DNA of 33,759 nt from contig PBKU01000042.1 of NCBI GenBank assembly GCA_002722175.1, forward strand, positions 1 to 33,759. Direction: 5' to 3'. The position numbers and the translations under genes were made by a program. Each line of letters starts with the position of its first letter. Positions within the stretch are counted from its first letter, which is position 1. The stretch is from Magnetovibrio sp. (GTDB lineage Bacteria > Pseudomonadota > Alphaproteobacteria > Rhodospirillales > Casp-alpha2). Below, piece by piece: positions 18,250-26,772 of this stretch. The notes beneath the pieces were generated by a model. That model searched no databases and was not told the DNA's origin. It saw only the letters and a program-made list of their open reading frames with translations.

Positions 18250-18990
18250 ATGAGCATCAAAATACTAAGTGAAGATTTAGGGGCGTTTCTTGATCGCGAT
18301 CCGGCTGCAAGGTCACGTTGGGAAGTTGCGATTTTGTATCAAGGGTTCCACGCTATAATGCTGTACAGGGTTTCGCACTGGTTGTGGATATCTGGGCTCA
18401 AGTTTTTGGGCCGGTTGGTTTCTCAATTTGGCCGTTTGTTTACTGGCATAGAAATTCATCCTGGAGCAACTGTAGGTCATCGTTTGGTAATTGACCATGG
18501 GTCGGGAGTTGTAATTGGAGAAACAGCTGAAGTTGGAGACGATGTTACGTTGTATCATGATGTCACCCTTGGAGGGGTGTCCCCAAGTGTTGAATCTATG
18601 AATCAAGTTGGACAAAAACGGCATCCAACAATAGAAGATCGCGTAATTATTGGTTCTGGAGCCCAAATATTAGGACCGATTAACGTTGGGACAGATGCGC
18701 GAGTTGGGGCTAATGCTGTTGTGATGCAAGATGTGCCTGCTGGTATGACAGCCGTTGGAATTCCGGCGCGCATCGTGATGCCAAAAGAAAAAGAAATGAG
18801 AGGTAAGTTTCGTGCTTATGCTACAACGCCAGAAATGCAGCACGACCCAGCTATTCAGTCAATATCAAATCTTCGTTCGCAAATGCTTGATTTAATGAAA
18901 AGAGTTGAGGAGTTAGAGAATGGAGTTAAAGGGCAAACGATAACAGACAATATCAAAACAGCCAAAAAAACGGTAGGAAAACATCGTTAG
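18250..18990 (+). CDS. cysE: Serine O-acetyltransferase
   Basis: Makes O-acetylserine from serine and acetyl-CoA, the first committed step of cysteine synthesis. The 246-residue protein has a helical N-terminal part (1-70), then a left-handed parallel beta-helix of hexapeptide repeats (about 70-185; [18 protein letters not shown], then [20 protein letters not shown]). The active-site His of IDHGSG is present. The GGVSPSVES to KRHP loop is longer than in E. coli CysE, as in other alphaproteobacterial enzymes. The C-terminal tail (from about 205) is a short charged helix rather than the usual inhibitory Ile-ending tail, so cysteine feedback may differ. It lies 74 bases upstream of iscR with no promoter seen between, so cysteine supply appears to be expressed with Fe-S assembly. 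Confidence 0.95.
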   Translation: MSIKILSEDLGAFLDRDPAARSRWEVAILYQGFHAIMLYRVSHWLWISGLKFLGRLVSQFGRLFTGIEIHPGATVGHRLVIDHGSGVVIGETAEVGDDVTLYHDVTLGGVSPSVESMNQVGQKRHPTIEDRVIIGSGAQILGPINVGTDARVGANAVVMQDVPAGMTAVGIPARIVMPKEKEMRGKFRAYATTPEMQHDPAIQSISNLRSQMLDLMKRVEELENGVKGQTITDNIKTAKKTVGKHR

Positions 18991-19064
18991 GGCAAAAATT
19001 AATAGCTTATGTTTGTTCTTGAAAAAAGGGGTGTTTAAATTTAAATGCTGTTAAGGGGAAAAAA

Positions 19065-19514
19065 TTGAAACTGAGTTCTAAAGGACGTTATGCAGTAATG
19101 GCGATGGCAGACCTGGCCGCTAACTCTAATGGCAAACCGGTTGTGCTTGCCGATGTTGCCGAACGGCAAGAAATTTCACTGTCATACCTCGAGCAACTTT
19201 TTGGGCGTCTTCGCAAGGGGGGCGTTGTAGAGAGTGTTCGTGGTCCTGGCGGTGGGTATATTCTTGCCAGGCCGGCAAGCAGAACACGTGTTTCAGATGT
19301 GATATTAGCAGTTGATGAACCGATAAAAGCAACACGTTGTGCCCCAGGTAGCCCGTCTGGGTGTCATTCCAATAATGGACGATGTCTTACGCATGATCTT
19401 TGGCATGAACTGGGAAATCAGATCTATCTCTATCTTAATTCGGTAACGCTTGCTGATGTTATTTGCAACCGTGTAATGGGAACTAGCGGTATATTTGAGC
19501 ATCCTGAATCCTAA
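19065..19514 (+). CDS. iscR: Rrf2-family Fe-S regulator IscR
   Basis: DNA-binding sensor of Fe-S status, 149 residues. The winged helix-turn-helix spans about 1-75 (KGRYAVMAMADLA; ISLSYLEQLFGRLRKGGVVESVRGP in two parts). The [2Fe-2S] ligands are visible: Cys92, Cys100, Cys107 and His110 in a CAPGSPSGC, then CLTHDLW context, equivalent to Cys92/98/104/His107 of E. coli but with slightly longer spacing, as in other Alphaproteobacteria. The start is TTG 19065: it gives the canonical MKLSSKGRYA terminus and has AAGGGG six bases upstream. By analogy it should repress its own operon when cluster-loaded; the candidate site is before cysE. RirA and CymR are alternatives within Rrf2, but the ligand set favours IscR. 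Confidence 0.92.
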   Translation: MKLSSKGRYAVMAMADLAANSNGKPVVLADVAERQEISLSYLEQLFGRLRKGGVVESVRGPGGGYILARPASRTRVSDVILAVDEPIKATRCAPGSPSGCHSNNGRCLTHDLWHELGNQIYLYLNSVTLADVICNRVMGTSGIFEHPES

Positions 19515-19567
19515 ATAAATTTAAGAAACGTAAATAGTTGCATTTTGTTACTGAGAAAGGAAGTCTT

Positions 19568-20668
19568 ATGCAAGAGAGAACATATCTTGACAGCAATGCA
19601 ACAAGTATACTCCGACCGTGCGTGCGAAATTCTATGGCTAAAGCTTTTGATTTGGTTGGAAATCCATCCTCAGTACATTATTTTGGGCGGGCGGCGAGGT
19701 ATCATATTGATTTGGCGCGCGAACAAGTCGCATCCCTGGTTGGGGTTCTTCCTAGCCAGGTGATTTTTACCAGCGGTGGCACTGAATCAAATAACTTAGC
19801 TATAAATGGTATAAACTCCCAGATCACTATTGCTTCCTCAATTGAGCATGCTTCTGTCCTAAAGGCATGTTTGTCCGGGCATTTCCTCCCCGTCGATAAA
19901 GATGGCGTTGTCAATATCAATAGGTTGCCTGGCCTTATCCCAAAAAATAGTTTAAAAACCCTTGTTTCCATTATGCTTGCTAACAATGAAACAGGGGTTA
20001 TTCAGCCTATTAAAGAAACAGCAGAGATTGCAAATTCGCTTGGAGCTATTATCCATACCGATGCAGTTCAGGCAGCAGGGAAAATTCCAATTGATTTTGA
20101 TGCCCTCAATGTTCATTGTATGAGTATTTCTGCTCATAAACTTGGAGGCCCTTCAGGAGTTGGTGCATTGATCATTAAGGAAGGGTTGGATATAAGGTCG
20201 CTTCTCGGTGGAGGGGGACAAGAAAATAGTTACCGTCCAGGTACTCAGAATACTTTAGGGATCATTGGTTTTGGGGCGGCTGCTGAGGCAGCAAGAAAAG
20301 AGATCAGCGAATTTGAAAAATTATCAAATCTTCGCAATAAGCTAGAACTGCGAGTTAAGGCAATGGCGCGAGTTAAGATATTTGGGAGTGGTGCCGAGAG
20401 ACTGCCAAATACCTCTTTACTAGGGTTTCCCAATATTTCATCTGAAACCCTGGTTTTAGCGTTAGACTTAGAAGGTATTGCAGTTAGTTCGGGGGCGGCA
20501 TGTGCTTCGGGAAAGGTGGATGGCAACCATGTCTTGTTTGCAATGGGTGCAAAAGAAGAAGCGATCCGTGTCAGTTTTGGTTGGTCAAGTAATGAAGAAG
20601 ATATTGATGCATTTATGCGTGCTTTCGAAAAAATATATCCGAGACTTTTGAACGGTCTGGCTGCTTGA
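19568..20668 (+). CDS. Cysteine desulfurase, NifS/IscS type (group I)
   Basis: PLP enzyme of 366 residues that takes sulfur from cysteine as an enzyme-bound persulfide. PLP lysine is Lys191 (SISAHKLGGP), His94 (SIEHASV) stacks on the cofactor, and catalytic Cys312 lies in SSGAACASGKV. ATG 19568 is preferred over an upstream in-frame TTG (19538) because AGGAAG stands four bases before it and the protein then begins MQERTYLDSNATS, the normal family start. It lies between iscR and sufB, in the same operon as a second desulfurase, SufS. The active-site segment SSGAACASG resembles NifS/IscS more than SufS. Which pathway each desulfurase feeds (SufBCD, MnmA or others) cannot be decided from sequence. 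Confidence 0.92.
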   Translation: MQERTYLDSNATSILRPCVRNSMAKAFDLVGNPSSVHYFGRAARYHIDLAREQVASLVGVLPSQVIFTSGGTESNNLAINGINSQITIASSIEHASVLKACLSGHFLPVDKDGVVNINRLPGLIPKNSLKTLVSIMLANNETGVIQPIKETAEIANSLGAIIHTDAVQAAGKIPIDFDALNVHCMSISAHKLGGPSGVGALIIKEGLDIRSLLGGGGQENSYRPGTQNTLGIIGFGAAAEAARKEISEFEKLSNLRNKLELRVKAMARVKIFGSGAERLPNTSLLGFPNISSETLVLALDLEGIAVSSGAACASGKVDGNHVLFAMGAKEEAIRVSFGWSSNEEDIDAFMRAFEKIYPRLLNGLAA

Positions 20669-20701
20669 TCGTTGGACTCTAAAATTTAAGGACAAAGACT
20701 T

Positions 20702-22159
20702 ATGGGCTCTCAAACTCAAACTATCAATGAAGTCAAAGATATTATTGATGACAAATATAAGTATGGATTTGTAACTGATGTAGAGACGGAGAAAGCCCCA
20801 AAAGGGCTAAATACTGATATTGTTCGGTTTATTTCGGCGAAGAAGAACGAACCGGAATGGCTCTTGGACTGGCGTTTAAAAGCTTTTAAACGATGGTTAG
20901 AAATGCCCGAACCTAAATGGGCACGAGTCAACTTTCCTCCCATCGATTATCAAGATGCATTTTACTATTCGGCACCGAAAACAATGAAAGACCGACCTAA
21001 GAGCTTAGATGAAGTGGACCCTGAACTACTGGAAACTTACGAAAAGCTTGGAATACCTCTTAAAGAACAAGAAGTGTTAGCAGGGGTTGCTGTTGATGCT
21101 GTCTTTGACTCGGTTTCTGTAGCAACGACCTTTAAAAAGAAATTGGAAGAGGCTGGGGTTATTTTTGGTCCGATTTCGGAAGCATTAGAACGGTGCCCAG
21201 ATTTAGTGAAAAAATATTTAGGTACAGTGGTGCCGATGGGAGACAATAAGCATGCATGTTTAAACTCAGCGGTTTTTACTGATGGTTCTTTTGTCTATAT
21301 TCCGCCAAACGTCAGGTGCCCGATGGAATTATCAACCTACTTTAGGATCAATGAACGCAATACGGGCCAATTTGAGCGCACTTTAATTATTGCGGATCAA
21401 GGCTCATACGTGAGCTATCTCGAAGGATGCACAGCGCCGATGCGAGATGAAAACCAATTGCACGCAGCAGTGGTGGAGCTTGTTGCTCTAGATGACGCTG
21501 AAATAAAATATTCTACTGTTCAGAACTGGTATCCGGGTGACGAAAAAGGGCGGGGCGGCATTTATAATTTTGTTACTAAACGTGGTGCCTGTCGCGGCAG
21601 AAATTCGAAAATTTCTTGGACGCAGGTTGAAACTGGGTCGGCAATTACATGGAAGTACCCAAGCTGTATACTTCAAGGAGATAATTCCCAAGGAGAATTT
21701 TACTCGATTGCTATAACAAATAATCTTCAGCAAGCTGATACTGGAACAAAGATGATTCATCTGGGCAAAAATACGACGTCCCGCATTATTTCCAAGGGAA
21801 TTTCAGCAGGGCAATCGAATCAAACATACAGAGGTTTAGTGCGTATCAGCGCTAAAGCCGAAAAGACTCGTAACTTCACCCAATGTGATTCATTGCTAAT
21901 TGGGGAAAGATGTGGGGCGCATACTATACCGTATATCGAAAGTAAGAGTATGTCTTCACTGACGGAACATGAAGCTACAACGTCAAGAATTAGCGAAGAC
22001 CAGTTATTTTATCTTAGACAACGTGGAATTCCTGAGGAAGAGGCAATCGCGCTTATAGTTAATGGATTTTGTCGCGAAGTTCTTCAGCAACTGCCAATGG
22101 AATTCGCGGTTGAGGCCCAAAAGTTAGTTGGAATTAGCCTTGAAGGAAGTGTTGGCTAG
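20702..22159 (+). CDS. sufB: SufB, Fe-S cluster scaffold subunit
   Basis: Subunit of the SufBC2D scaffold on which Fe-S clusters are built; 485 residues, normal length. The N-terminal segment ([11 protein letters not shown] and the following PPIDYQD) and the core right-handed beta-helix are typical. Cys395 in [11 protein letters not shown] corresponds to the sulfur-accepting Cys405 of E. coli SufB. The C-terminal helical region carries [11 protein letters not shown] and the RGIPEEEA segment that contacts SufC. AAGGA about nine bases before ATG 20702 acts as ribosome binding site. It lies 33 bases after the desulfurase gene and 35 bases before sufC. Confidence 0.98.
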   Translation: MGSQTQTINEVKDIIDDKYKYGFVTDVETEKAPKGLNTDIVRFISAKKNEPEWLLDWRLKAFKRWLEMPEPKWARVNFPPIDYQDAFYYSAPKTMKDRPKSLDEVDPELLETYEKLGIPLKEQEVLAGVAVDAVFDSVSVATTFKKKLEEAGVIFGPISEALERCPDLVKKYLGTVVPMGDNKHACLNSAVFTDGSFVYIPPNVRCPMELSTYFRINERNTGQFERTLIIADQGSYVSYLEGCTAPMRDENQLHAAVVELVALDDAEIKYSTVQNWYPGDEKGRGGIYNFVTKRGACRGRNSKISWTQVETGSAITWKYPSCILQGDNSQGEFYSIAITNNLQQADTGTKMIHLGKNTTSRIISKGISAGQSNQTYRGLVRISAKAEKTRNFTQCDSLLIGERCGAHTIPYIESKSMSSLTEHEATTSRISEDQLFYLRQRGIPEEEAIALIVNGFCREVLQQLPMEFAVEAQKLVGISLEGSVG

Positions 22160-22194
22160 AAGGCTCAAGAGGGCTTTAAAATGGTAGGTGAAAA

Positions 22195-22944
22195 ATGTTG
22201 GAATTAAAGGGGTTACGTGTTTCAGTCGATGGAAATGAAATCCTAAAAGGAATAGACCTGGTTATTAATACTGGAGAAGTTCACGCAATCATGGGCCCGA
22301 ACGGATCGGGTAAGAGCACCTTAGCCTACGTATTGGCCGGGCGAAGTGGCTACGAAGTAACGGGCGGACGTATGATATTTCAAGGTGATGACCTCAGTGA
22401 ATTAACTCCTGAGCAACGAGCTGCTAACGGAATCTTTCTAGCATTTCAGTATCCAGTTGAAATACCGGGTGTAGCCAATGCAACTTTTTTGAAAGAAGCA
22501 ATGAACGCAATACGTCGACAAAGAGGCGAAGATGAACTTGATACTATGGAATTCATGAAATTATTGCGACTAAAAACAGGCAATCTCGGCATGTCGAGTG
22601 AGATGTTAAAGCGAGCAGTAAACGTTGGTTTTTCTGGCGGTGAAAAGAAGCGTAATGAAATTCTTCAAATGGCTATACTAAAACCTCGGTTATCGATCCT
22701 TGACGAAACAGACTCAGGCCTCGACATTGATGCGTTAAAAATAGTTTCAGATGGAGTTAACAAGCTAAGGTCGCCAGATACATCTGCCGTAATAATTACG
22801 CATTATCAGCGGTTGTTAAATCATATTGTTCCAGACCATGTTCACGTTCTTGCGAAAGGCGTTATTCAGAAGACTGGTGGGAAAGAGTTGGCTCAAGAGC
22901 TAGAAAAAAAAGGATATGCTCAGTATACCGAGGAGGCCGCTTGA
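22195..22944 (+). CDS. sufC: SufC, ATPase of the Fe-S scaffold complex
   Basis: Soluble ABC-type ATPase of 249 residues that drives conformational change in SufB-SufD. Walker A is GPNGSGKST (34-42), Q-loop FQYPVEIPG (84-92), signature FSGGEKKR (146-153), Walker B LSILDE (166-171), D-loop SGLD (174-177) and H-loop IITHYQR. FSGGEKKRNE is the SufC-specific form of the signature. It has no membrane partner, consistent with scaffold work rather than transport. Its last codons carry AGGAGG (22931-22936), which serves as the ribosome binding site for sufD. Confidence 0.98.
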   Translation: MLELKGLRVSVDGNEILKGIDLVINTGEVHAIMGPNGSGKSTLAYVLAGRSGYEVTGGRMIFQGDDLSELTPEQRAANGIFLAFQYPVEIPGVANATFLKEAMNAIRRQRGEDELDTMEFMKLLRLKTGNLGMSSEMLKRAVNVGFSGGEKKRNEILQMAILKPRLSILDETDSGLDIDALKIVSDGVNKLRSPDTSAVIITHYQRLLNHIVPDHVHVLAKGVIQKTGGKELAQELEKKGYAQYTEEAA

Positions 22945-22945
22945 C

Positions 22946-24283
22946 GTGTCAATGATATCGGCACTTCCGTTTATCGTTGACCTGGACAAGGAATCGCTTC
23001 CAGGGAAAAATCTTGAGTGGCTTTCTCAACGTCGGTTGAGCGCTTTAGATTCCTTTTTGGAGCTAGGCCTTCCAACACGCAATTGGGAAGACTGGAAATA
23101 CACGCGTTTGCAACCACTTGAAAATACAACGTATCGAAGGGCCGTACATAGTGATAGTACTTATAATATTGACAATACTCTCCCGATTTTCTCTGTAAGC
23201 AGCGGGCCACGGTTAGTCTTTGTTGAAGGAATTTTCCGACCTGATCTTAGCAAGTTAGATGGGCTGCCAGATACTGTAACATTGCTCCCGTTATCTGAGG
23301 TTTTGCGGAAAAACCCTAATTTTTTAAAAGATGCAATGGCGCCAGATTTGGAGAGGAAGAAGCCAATGTTTGTGCTTACTGAAGCACTAATGGATAGTGG
23401 CTTTGTTTTTCATGCACGTGAAAACCTAGAAACTGAACTTTTGATTGAAATAGTTCATATGGGGGGGGGGGCAAAGGAACCAGTTGCTCTTTTTCCCCGA
23501 AATTTAATAATTATAGAAGATAATGCAAAAATAACGCTCATTGAATATTTCAAGGGTAATGGGCGCGGAACATACCTTGCTAATGCTTTGACGGATGTAA
23601 AGTTGGGAAAAGAAGCAACTTTGAAACACTATAAAATCCAAGAAGAAATTGTGTCGGGAGCCTTAATTTCTTCCAGTAGAGTCTTCCTGCAGGAGAGAGC
23701 AAACTATGAAAGTTTCAAATTAGGCTTAGGAGCACTTTTGTCCAGAGATGAGAGTTATGTTCAATTACTTGGGGAAGGGGCACATTGTGAACTAAGGGGA
23801 GCTTTTATAAACCGAGGTTCACAGCACCATGACATAACTACTTGTGTTGAGCATTCTGTCCCAGGAACAAAGCTTACCGAGCTTTTTAAGGGTGTGCTAG
23901 AGGATGAAGCAAGAGGAGTGTTTCAAGGAAAAATAATCGTAAAGGAAGGGGCCCAAAAGACAGATGCTGAAATGACTACCAAAACACTTTTGCTTTCGGA
24001 GGGAGCTGAAATCAATGCTAAGCCAGAACTAGAAATTTATGCCGACGATGTGAAATGTTCTCATGGTGCAGCCAGTGGGCAACTTGACGAAGCGGGAATA
24101 TTTTATTTGCGCTCGAGAGGAATCCCAGAACCACTGGCAAAAAATCTTTTGGTTCAATCGTTTATCCAAGAGGCGATCGATGGGGTTACGGAAAACTCAG
24201 TTAAGACGGCAATAATGGACCGTGTTCTGCACGCACTACCTGGAAACTGTTATCTGGCACATGAATGGAGAGACGAACAATGA
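22946..24283 (+). CDS. sufD: SufD, Fe-S scaffold subunit
   Basis: Partner of SufB in the SufBC2D complex; 445 residues from GTG 22946. That start has AGGAGG nine bases upstream and begins one base after the sufC stop. ATG 22952 is an alternative with poorer spacing. The N-terminal helical part includes NWEDWKYTRLQPL. The beta-helix core follows. The conserved ADDVKCSHGA segment gives Cys371 and His373, matching the E. coli SufD Cys358/His360 region implicated in cluster formation. The C-terminal YLRSRGIPEPLAK is the SufC-binding helix. A run of eleven G within the gene encodes Met-Gly-Gly-Gly (residues 172-175). The end overlaps sufS by four bases. Confidence 0.96.
   Translation: MSMISALPFIVDLDKESLPGKNLEWLSQRRLSALDSFLELGLPTRNWEDWKYTRLQPLENTTYRRAVHSDSTYNIDNTLPIFSVSSGPRLVFVEGIFRPDLSKLDGLPDTVTLLPLSEVLRKNPNFLKDAMAPDLERKKPMFVLTEALMDSGFVFHARENLETELLIEIVHMGGGAKEPVALFPRNLIIIEDNAKITLIEYFKGNGRGTYLANALTDVKLGKEATLKHYKIQEEIVSGALISSSRVFLQERANYESFKLGLGALLSRDESYVQLLGEGAHCELRGAFINRGSQHHDITTCVEHSVPGTKLTELFKGVLEDEARGVFQGKIIVKEGAQKTDAEMTTKTLLLSEGAEINAKPELEIYADDVKCSHGAASGQLDEAGIFYLRSRGIPEPLAKNLLVQSFIQEAIDGVTENSVKTAIMDRVLHALPGNCYLAHEWRDEQ
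23461..23471 (+). repeat. G11 homopolymer inside sufD
   Basis: Eleven consecutive G in an AT-rich gene; no other G run in the window exceeds seven (G7 at 16771-16777 in anmK). It is in frame and encodes the end of Met172 plus Gly173-Gly175 and the first base of Ala176. A gain or loss of one base would frameshift sufD about 40% of the way through. It could be a slippage-prone site or a base-calling artefact that happens to keep the frame. Confidence 0.9.
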
Positions 24284-25536
24284 ATGTTCCAGCTTTTGAT
24301 GAGGGTAGCAAAAATGATAATTTTGGCGTTGAGCAAATTCGAAAAGAATTTCCGATCCTTTCTGCAGAAGTGTACGGCAAACCCTTAGTCTATCTCGATA
24401 ATGGTGCAAGTGCGCAAAAACCCAAAAAGGTTGTTGAAAGTATGGTGGAGTGCCTAGAAAAATATTATTCTAATGTACATCGAGGAGCACATTTTTTAAG
24501 CCAGCGCTCAACAGAAGCATTTGAAGACGCGCGCGCAAAAATAGCAAAATTCATTAACGCGCCTTCGGTTGATGAGGTGATATTTACCCGTGGAGCAACA
24601 GAATCAATCAATTTAGTCGCTTCTTCTTATGGTTCACAATTTCTCGACGAAGGTGATGAAATTATTTTGAGTTGCATGGAACATCACTCGAATATTGTTC
24701 CTTGGCAGAATCTCAGGGATCAAAAGGGAATTGTCATTAAAATTGCACCGATAGACGATAATGGAAATTTTTTAGTGGATGAATTTGAAAAGCTTTTATC
24801 TGACCGGACACGTCTTGTATCAATACTCCATGTTTCAAATGTACTAGGGACAATTGTCCCGGTGCGAAAAATTATTGAATTGGCACACAAAAAAAATGCT
24901 AAGGTGTTGATTGATGGGTGCCAGGCAGTCCCGCATATGCAAGTTGATCTATCTGACTTAGGAGCCGATTTTTATGTGTTTTCCGGTCACAAACTTTATG
25001 GCCCAACGGGAATAGGCGTTTTATGGGCGCCTTCTGATATATTGAATTCCATGCCTCCATATCAATCTGGTGGGGAAATGATAGAGCGTGTTACATTTGA
25101 CCAAACAAGTTATCAAGTTGCACCTTACCGTTTTGAAGCGGGAACCCCTGCAATTATAGAAGCAGTAGGTTTAGGTGCTGCAGTTGACTATGTTGAATCT
25201 ATTGGATTGGAAAGAATCGCGTCGCATGAATCAAATCTTCTTCGGTATGCAGATAAGGAGCTTCGGCGAATTGAAGGTGTCCGCATTATAGGGGAAGCCA
25301 CCGATAAGACCTCTATAATCTCCTTTGATATGGTTGATGTACACTTCAGTGACATTGGAATGATTCTTGACCGAGAGGGTATTGCTATAAGGGTTGGCCA
25401 CCATTGCGCACAGCCATTAATGGATCGTTTGAAGCTATCTGGTACTGCACGAGCCTCCTTTGGTCTTTATAATACAGAAAACGAAATACAAAAACTAGTT
25501 AATGGACTAAAAACAGTTAAGGAACTTTTTTGCTGA
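24280..25536 (+). CDS. sufS: Cysteine desulfurase SufS (group II)
   Basis: PLP-dependent desulfurase of 418 residues supplying persulfide sulfur to SufB. PLP lysine is Lys238 (VFSGHKLYGP), His136 lies in SCMEHHSN, and catalytic Cys376 is in RVGHHCAQPL, the group II (SufS/CsdA) context. ATG 24280 is chosen over upstream in-frame ATG 24265 because it forms an ATGA overlap with the sufD stop and has a GGAG about nine bases upstream; the first ~20 residues before IRKEFPIL match the family. SufS normally needs a SufE or SufU partner, and none is encoded here. Confidence 0.96.
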   Translation: MNVPAFDEGSKNDNFGVEQIRKEFPILSAEVYGKPLVYLDNGASAQKPKKVVESMVECLEKYYSNVHRGAHFLSQRSTEAFEDARAKIAKFINAPSVDEVIFTRGATESINLVASSYGSQFLDEGDEIILSCMEHHSNIVPWQNLRDQKGIVIKIAPIDDNGNFLVDEFEKLLSDRTRLVSILHVSNVLGTIVPVRKIIELAHKKNAKVLIDGCQAVPHMQVDLSDLGADFYVFSGHKLYGPTGIGVLWAPSDILNSMPPYQSGGEMIERVTFDQTSYQVAPYRFEAGTPAIIEAVGLGAAVDYVESIGLERIASHESNLLRYADKELRRIEGVRIIGEATDKTSIISFDMVDVHFSDIGMILDREGIAIRVGHHCAQPLMDRLKLSGTARASFGLYNTENEIQKLVNGLKTVKELFC

Positions 25537-25934
25537 TGGACAATTTTGATACACAGGGGCATGCAACGGAACCAGTTATTGAGGAAGGTTTTCAAGCAAA
25601 GGCAGGTGAGCCCCTAGACAAGGGAACTCCTTTAGCTAGCGAAGAATCTGTTATTTCTGCTCTAAGGACTGTATATGATCCAGAAATTCCTGTTAATATT
25701 TATGATCTTGGGTTAATTTACACAAAAGAAATTGCAAATAATGGGAACGTTGCTATAGAAATGACTCTGACAGCTCCTGGGTGCCCCGTGGCCGGAGATT
25801 TGCCTGGTTGGGTAGCTGACGCTGTAGCGGCTACTGAAGGGGTCGGCGAAGTTGTCGTGACATTAGTATGGGAACCACAGTGGACGCCGGAACGGATGGA
25901 TGAAGATGCAAAGCTAGCACTTGGGCTAGAATGA
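25536..25934 (+). CDS. sufT: SufT, MIP18/DUF59-family Fe-S maturation factor
   Basis: Small cytoplasmic protein of 132 residues from ATG 25536, whose A is the last base of the sufS stop. Residues 1-37 form an acidic, poorly conserved extension. The DUF59 domain has the family signatures DPEIPVNIYDLGLIY, LTAPGCP with its conserved Cys, and the C-terminal WEPQWTPERMDEDAKL. SufT is an auxiliary factor helping Fe-S cluster maturation or delivery, related to the eukaryotic CIA protein MIP18. Position directly after sufS is the usual one. Confidence 0.93.
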   Translation: MDNFDTQGHATEPVIEEGFQAKAGEPLDKGTPLASEESVISALRTVYDPEIPVNIYDLGLIYTKEIANNGNVAIEMTLTAPGCPVAGDLPGWVADAVAATEGVGEVVVTLVWEPQWTPERMDEDAKLALGLE

Positions 25935-25975
25935 AAAGAACAAGTATCTCCGACTAGATAATTAGGATCTATTTT

Positions 25976-26320
25976 ATGCCAACAACAACCAAGCAAATCA
26001 TAACGTTAACGGACTCTGCAGTTGAACAGGTCAAAGTACTTATGGCTGAAAGTGCTGACCCCGTGATAGGGCTCAGGGTTAGCCTTTCTTCTAAAGGCTG
26101 TTCTGGGTATAGCTATATATTTGAATATGCGAAAGAAAAACGGCCGCTAGAAGAAGAAGTTGTAAGCCAGGGAGCAAGAGTATTTATTGACCCGATGGCG
26201 GTAATGTTCATCGCAGGAGCTGAGATGGATTACGAAGAGGGGCTGCTAAAAAGTGGCTTCACTTTCAGCAATCCAAATGAGACGGGCCGGTGTGGGTGCG
26301 GTGAAAGCATAGCCTTCTAA
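25976..26320 (+). CDS. A-type Fe-S carrier (IscA/SufA family)
   Basis: Carrier of 114 residues thought to receive clusters from the SufBCD scaffold and pass them to target proteins. The three family cysteines are Cys42 (SSKGCSGYSY), Cys106 and Cys108 (GRCGCGES). IGLRVSLSSKGC is the core beta strand of the HesB/IscA fold. AGGA lies about ten bases before ATG 25976. By location it would be called SufA; the sequence alone does not separate SufA from IscA or ErpA. Confidence 0.93.
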   Translation: MPTTTKQIITLTDSAVEQVKVLMAESADPVIGLRVSLSSKGCSGYSYIFEYAKEKRPLEEEVVSQGARVFIDPMAVMFIAGAEMDYEEGLLKSGFTFSNPNETGRCGCGESIAF

Positions 26321-26346
26321 CCATCTCATGGAAGAAAAGTAAATAC

Positions 26347-26685
26347 ATGCCAAAGGTCTACACCATCACCTTCGTTGAGGCCGACGGGGTGTTTAAAGAA
26401 GTGGCGGCTCCACACGGACATTCAGTGTTGGAGATCGCCCATGAAAATTCTATCGAGTTGGAAGGTGTGTGTGAAGGGTCAATGGCATGCTCAACGTGTC
26501 ATGTTATAGTTGGTCGTGATTGGGTTAAGAAAATAGAGCCACCTAGTGAAGAAGAAGAGGATATACTTGATCTTGCTTTTGGTTTAACTGAAACATCACG
26601 GTTAGGATGTCAGATAATTATGTCAGAAAATTTGGATGGCTTGACCGTCCATGTTCCATCAGAACATCATAATTTTTTGAATTAG
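26347..26685 (+). CDS. fdx: [2Fe-2S] ferredoxin, adrenodoxin/Fdx type
   Basis: Electron carrier of 112 residues. Ligands Cys42, Cys48, Cys51 and Cys88 follow the C-x5-C-x2-C-x36-C spacing of Isc-type ferredoxins (GVCEGSMACSTCHV; SRLGCQI). The acidic stretch EPPSEEEED (64-72) is the usual partner-docking helix of the adrenodoxin class. Isc Fdx supplies electrons for cluster assembly. A GGAAG stands before ATG 26347. Its place at the end of a SUF operon is a mixture of ISC and SUF parts that is typical of Alphaproteobacteria. Confidence 0.94.
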   Translation: MPKVYTITFVEADGVFKEVAAPHGHSVLEIAHENSIELEGVCEGSMACSTCHVIVGRDWVKKIEPPSEEEEDILDLAFGLTETSRLGCQIIMSENLDGLTVHVPSEHHNFLN

Positions 26686-26772
26686 CTTTGGTGATCATTT
26701 TCCTCGTGAATGGCTTTTCCCCCGTTTGGTAGAAAATACTTATTATTGATATTCAAACATTTTTGGCTTTGC

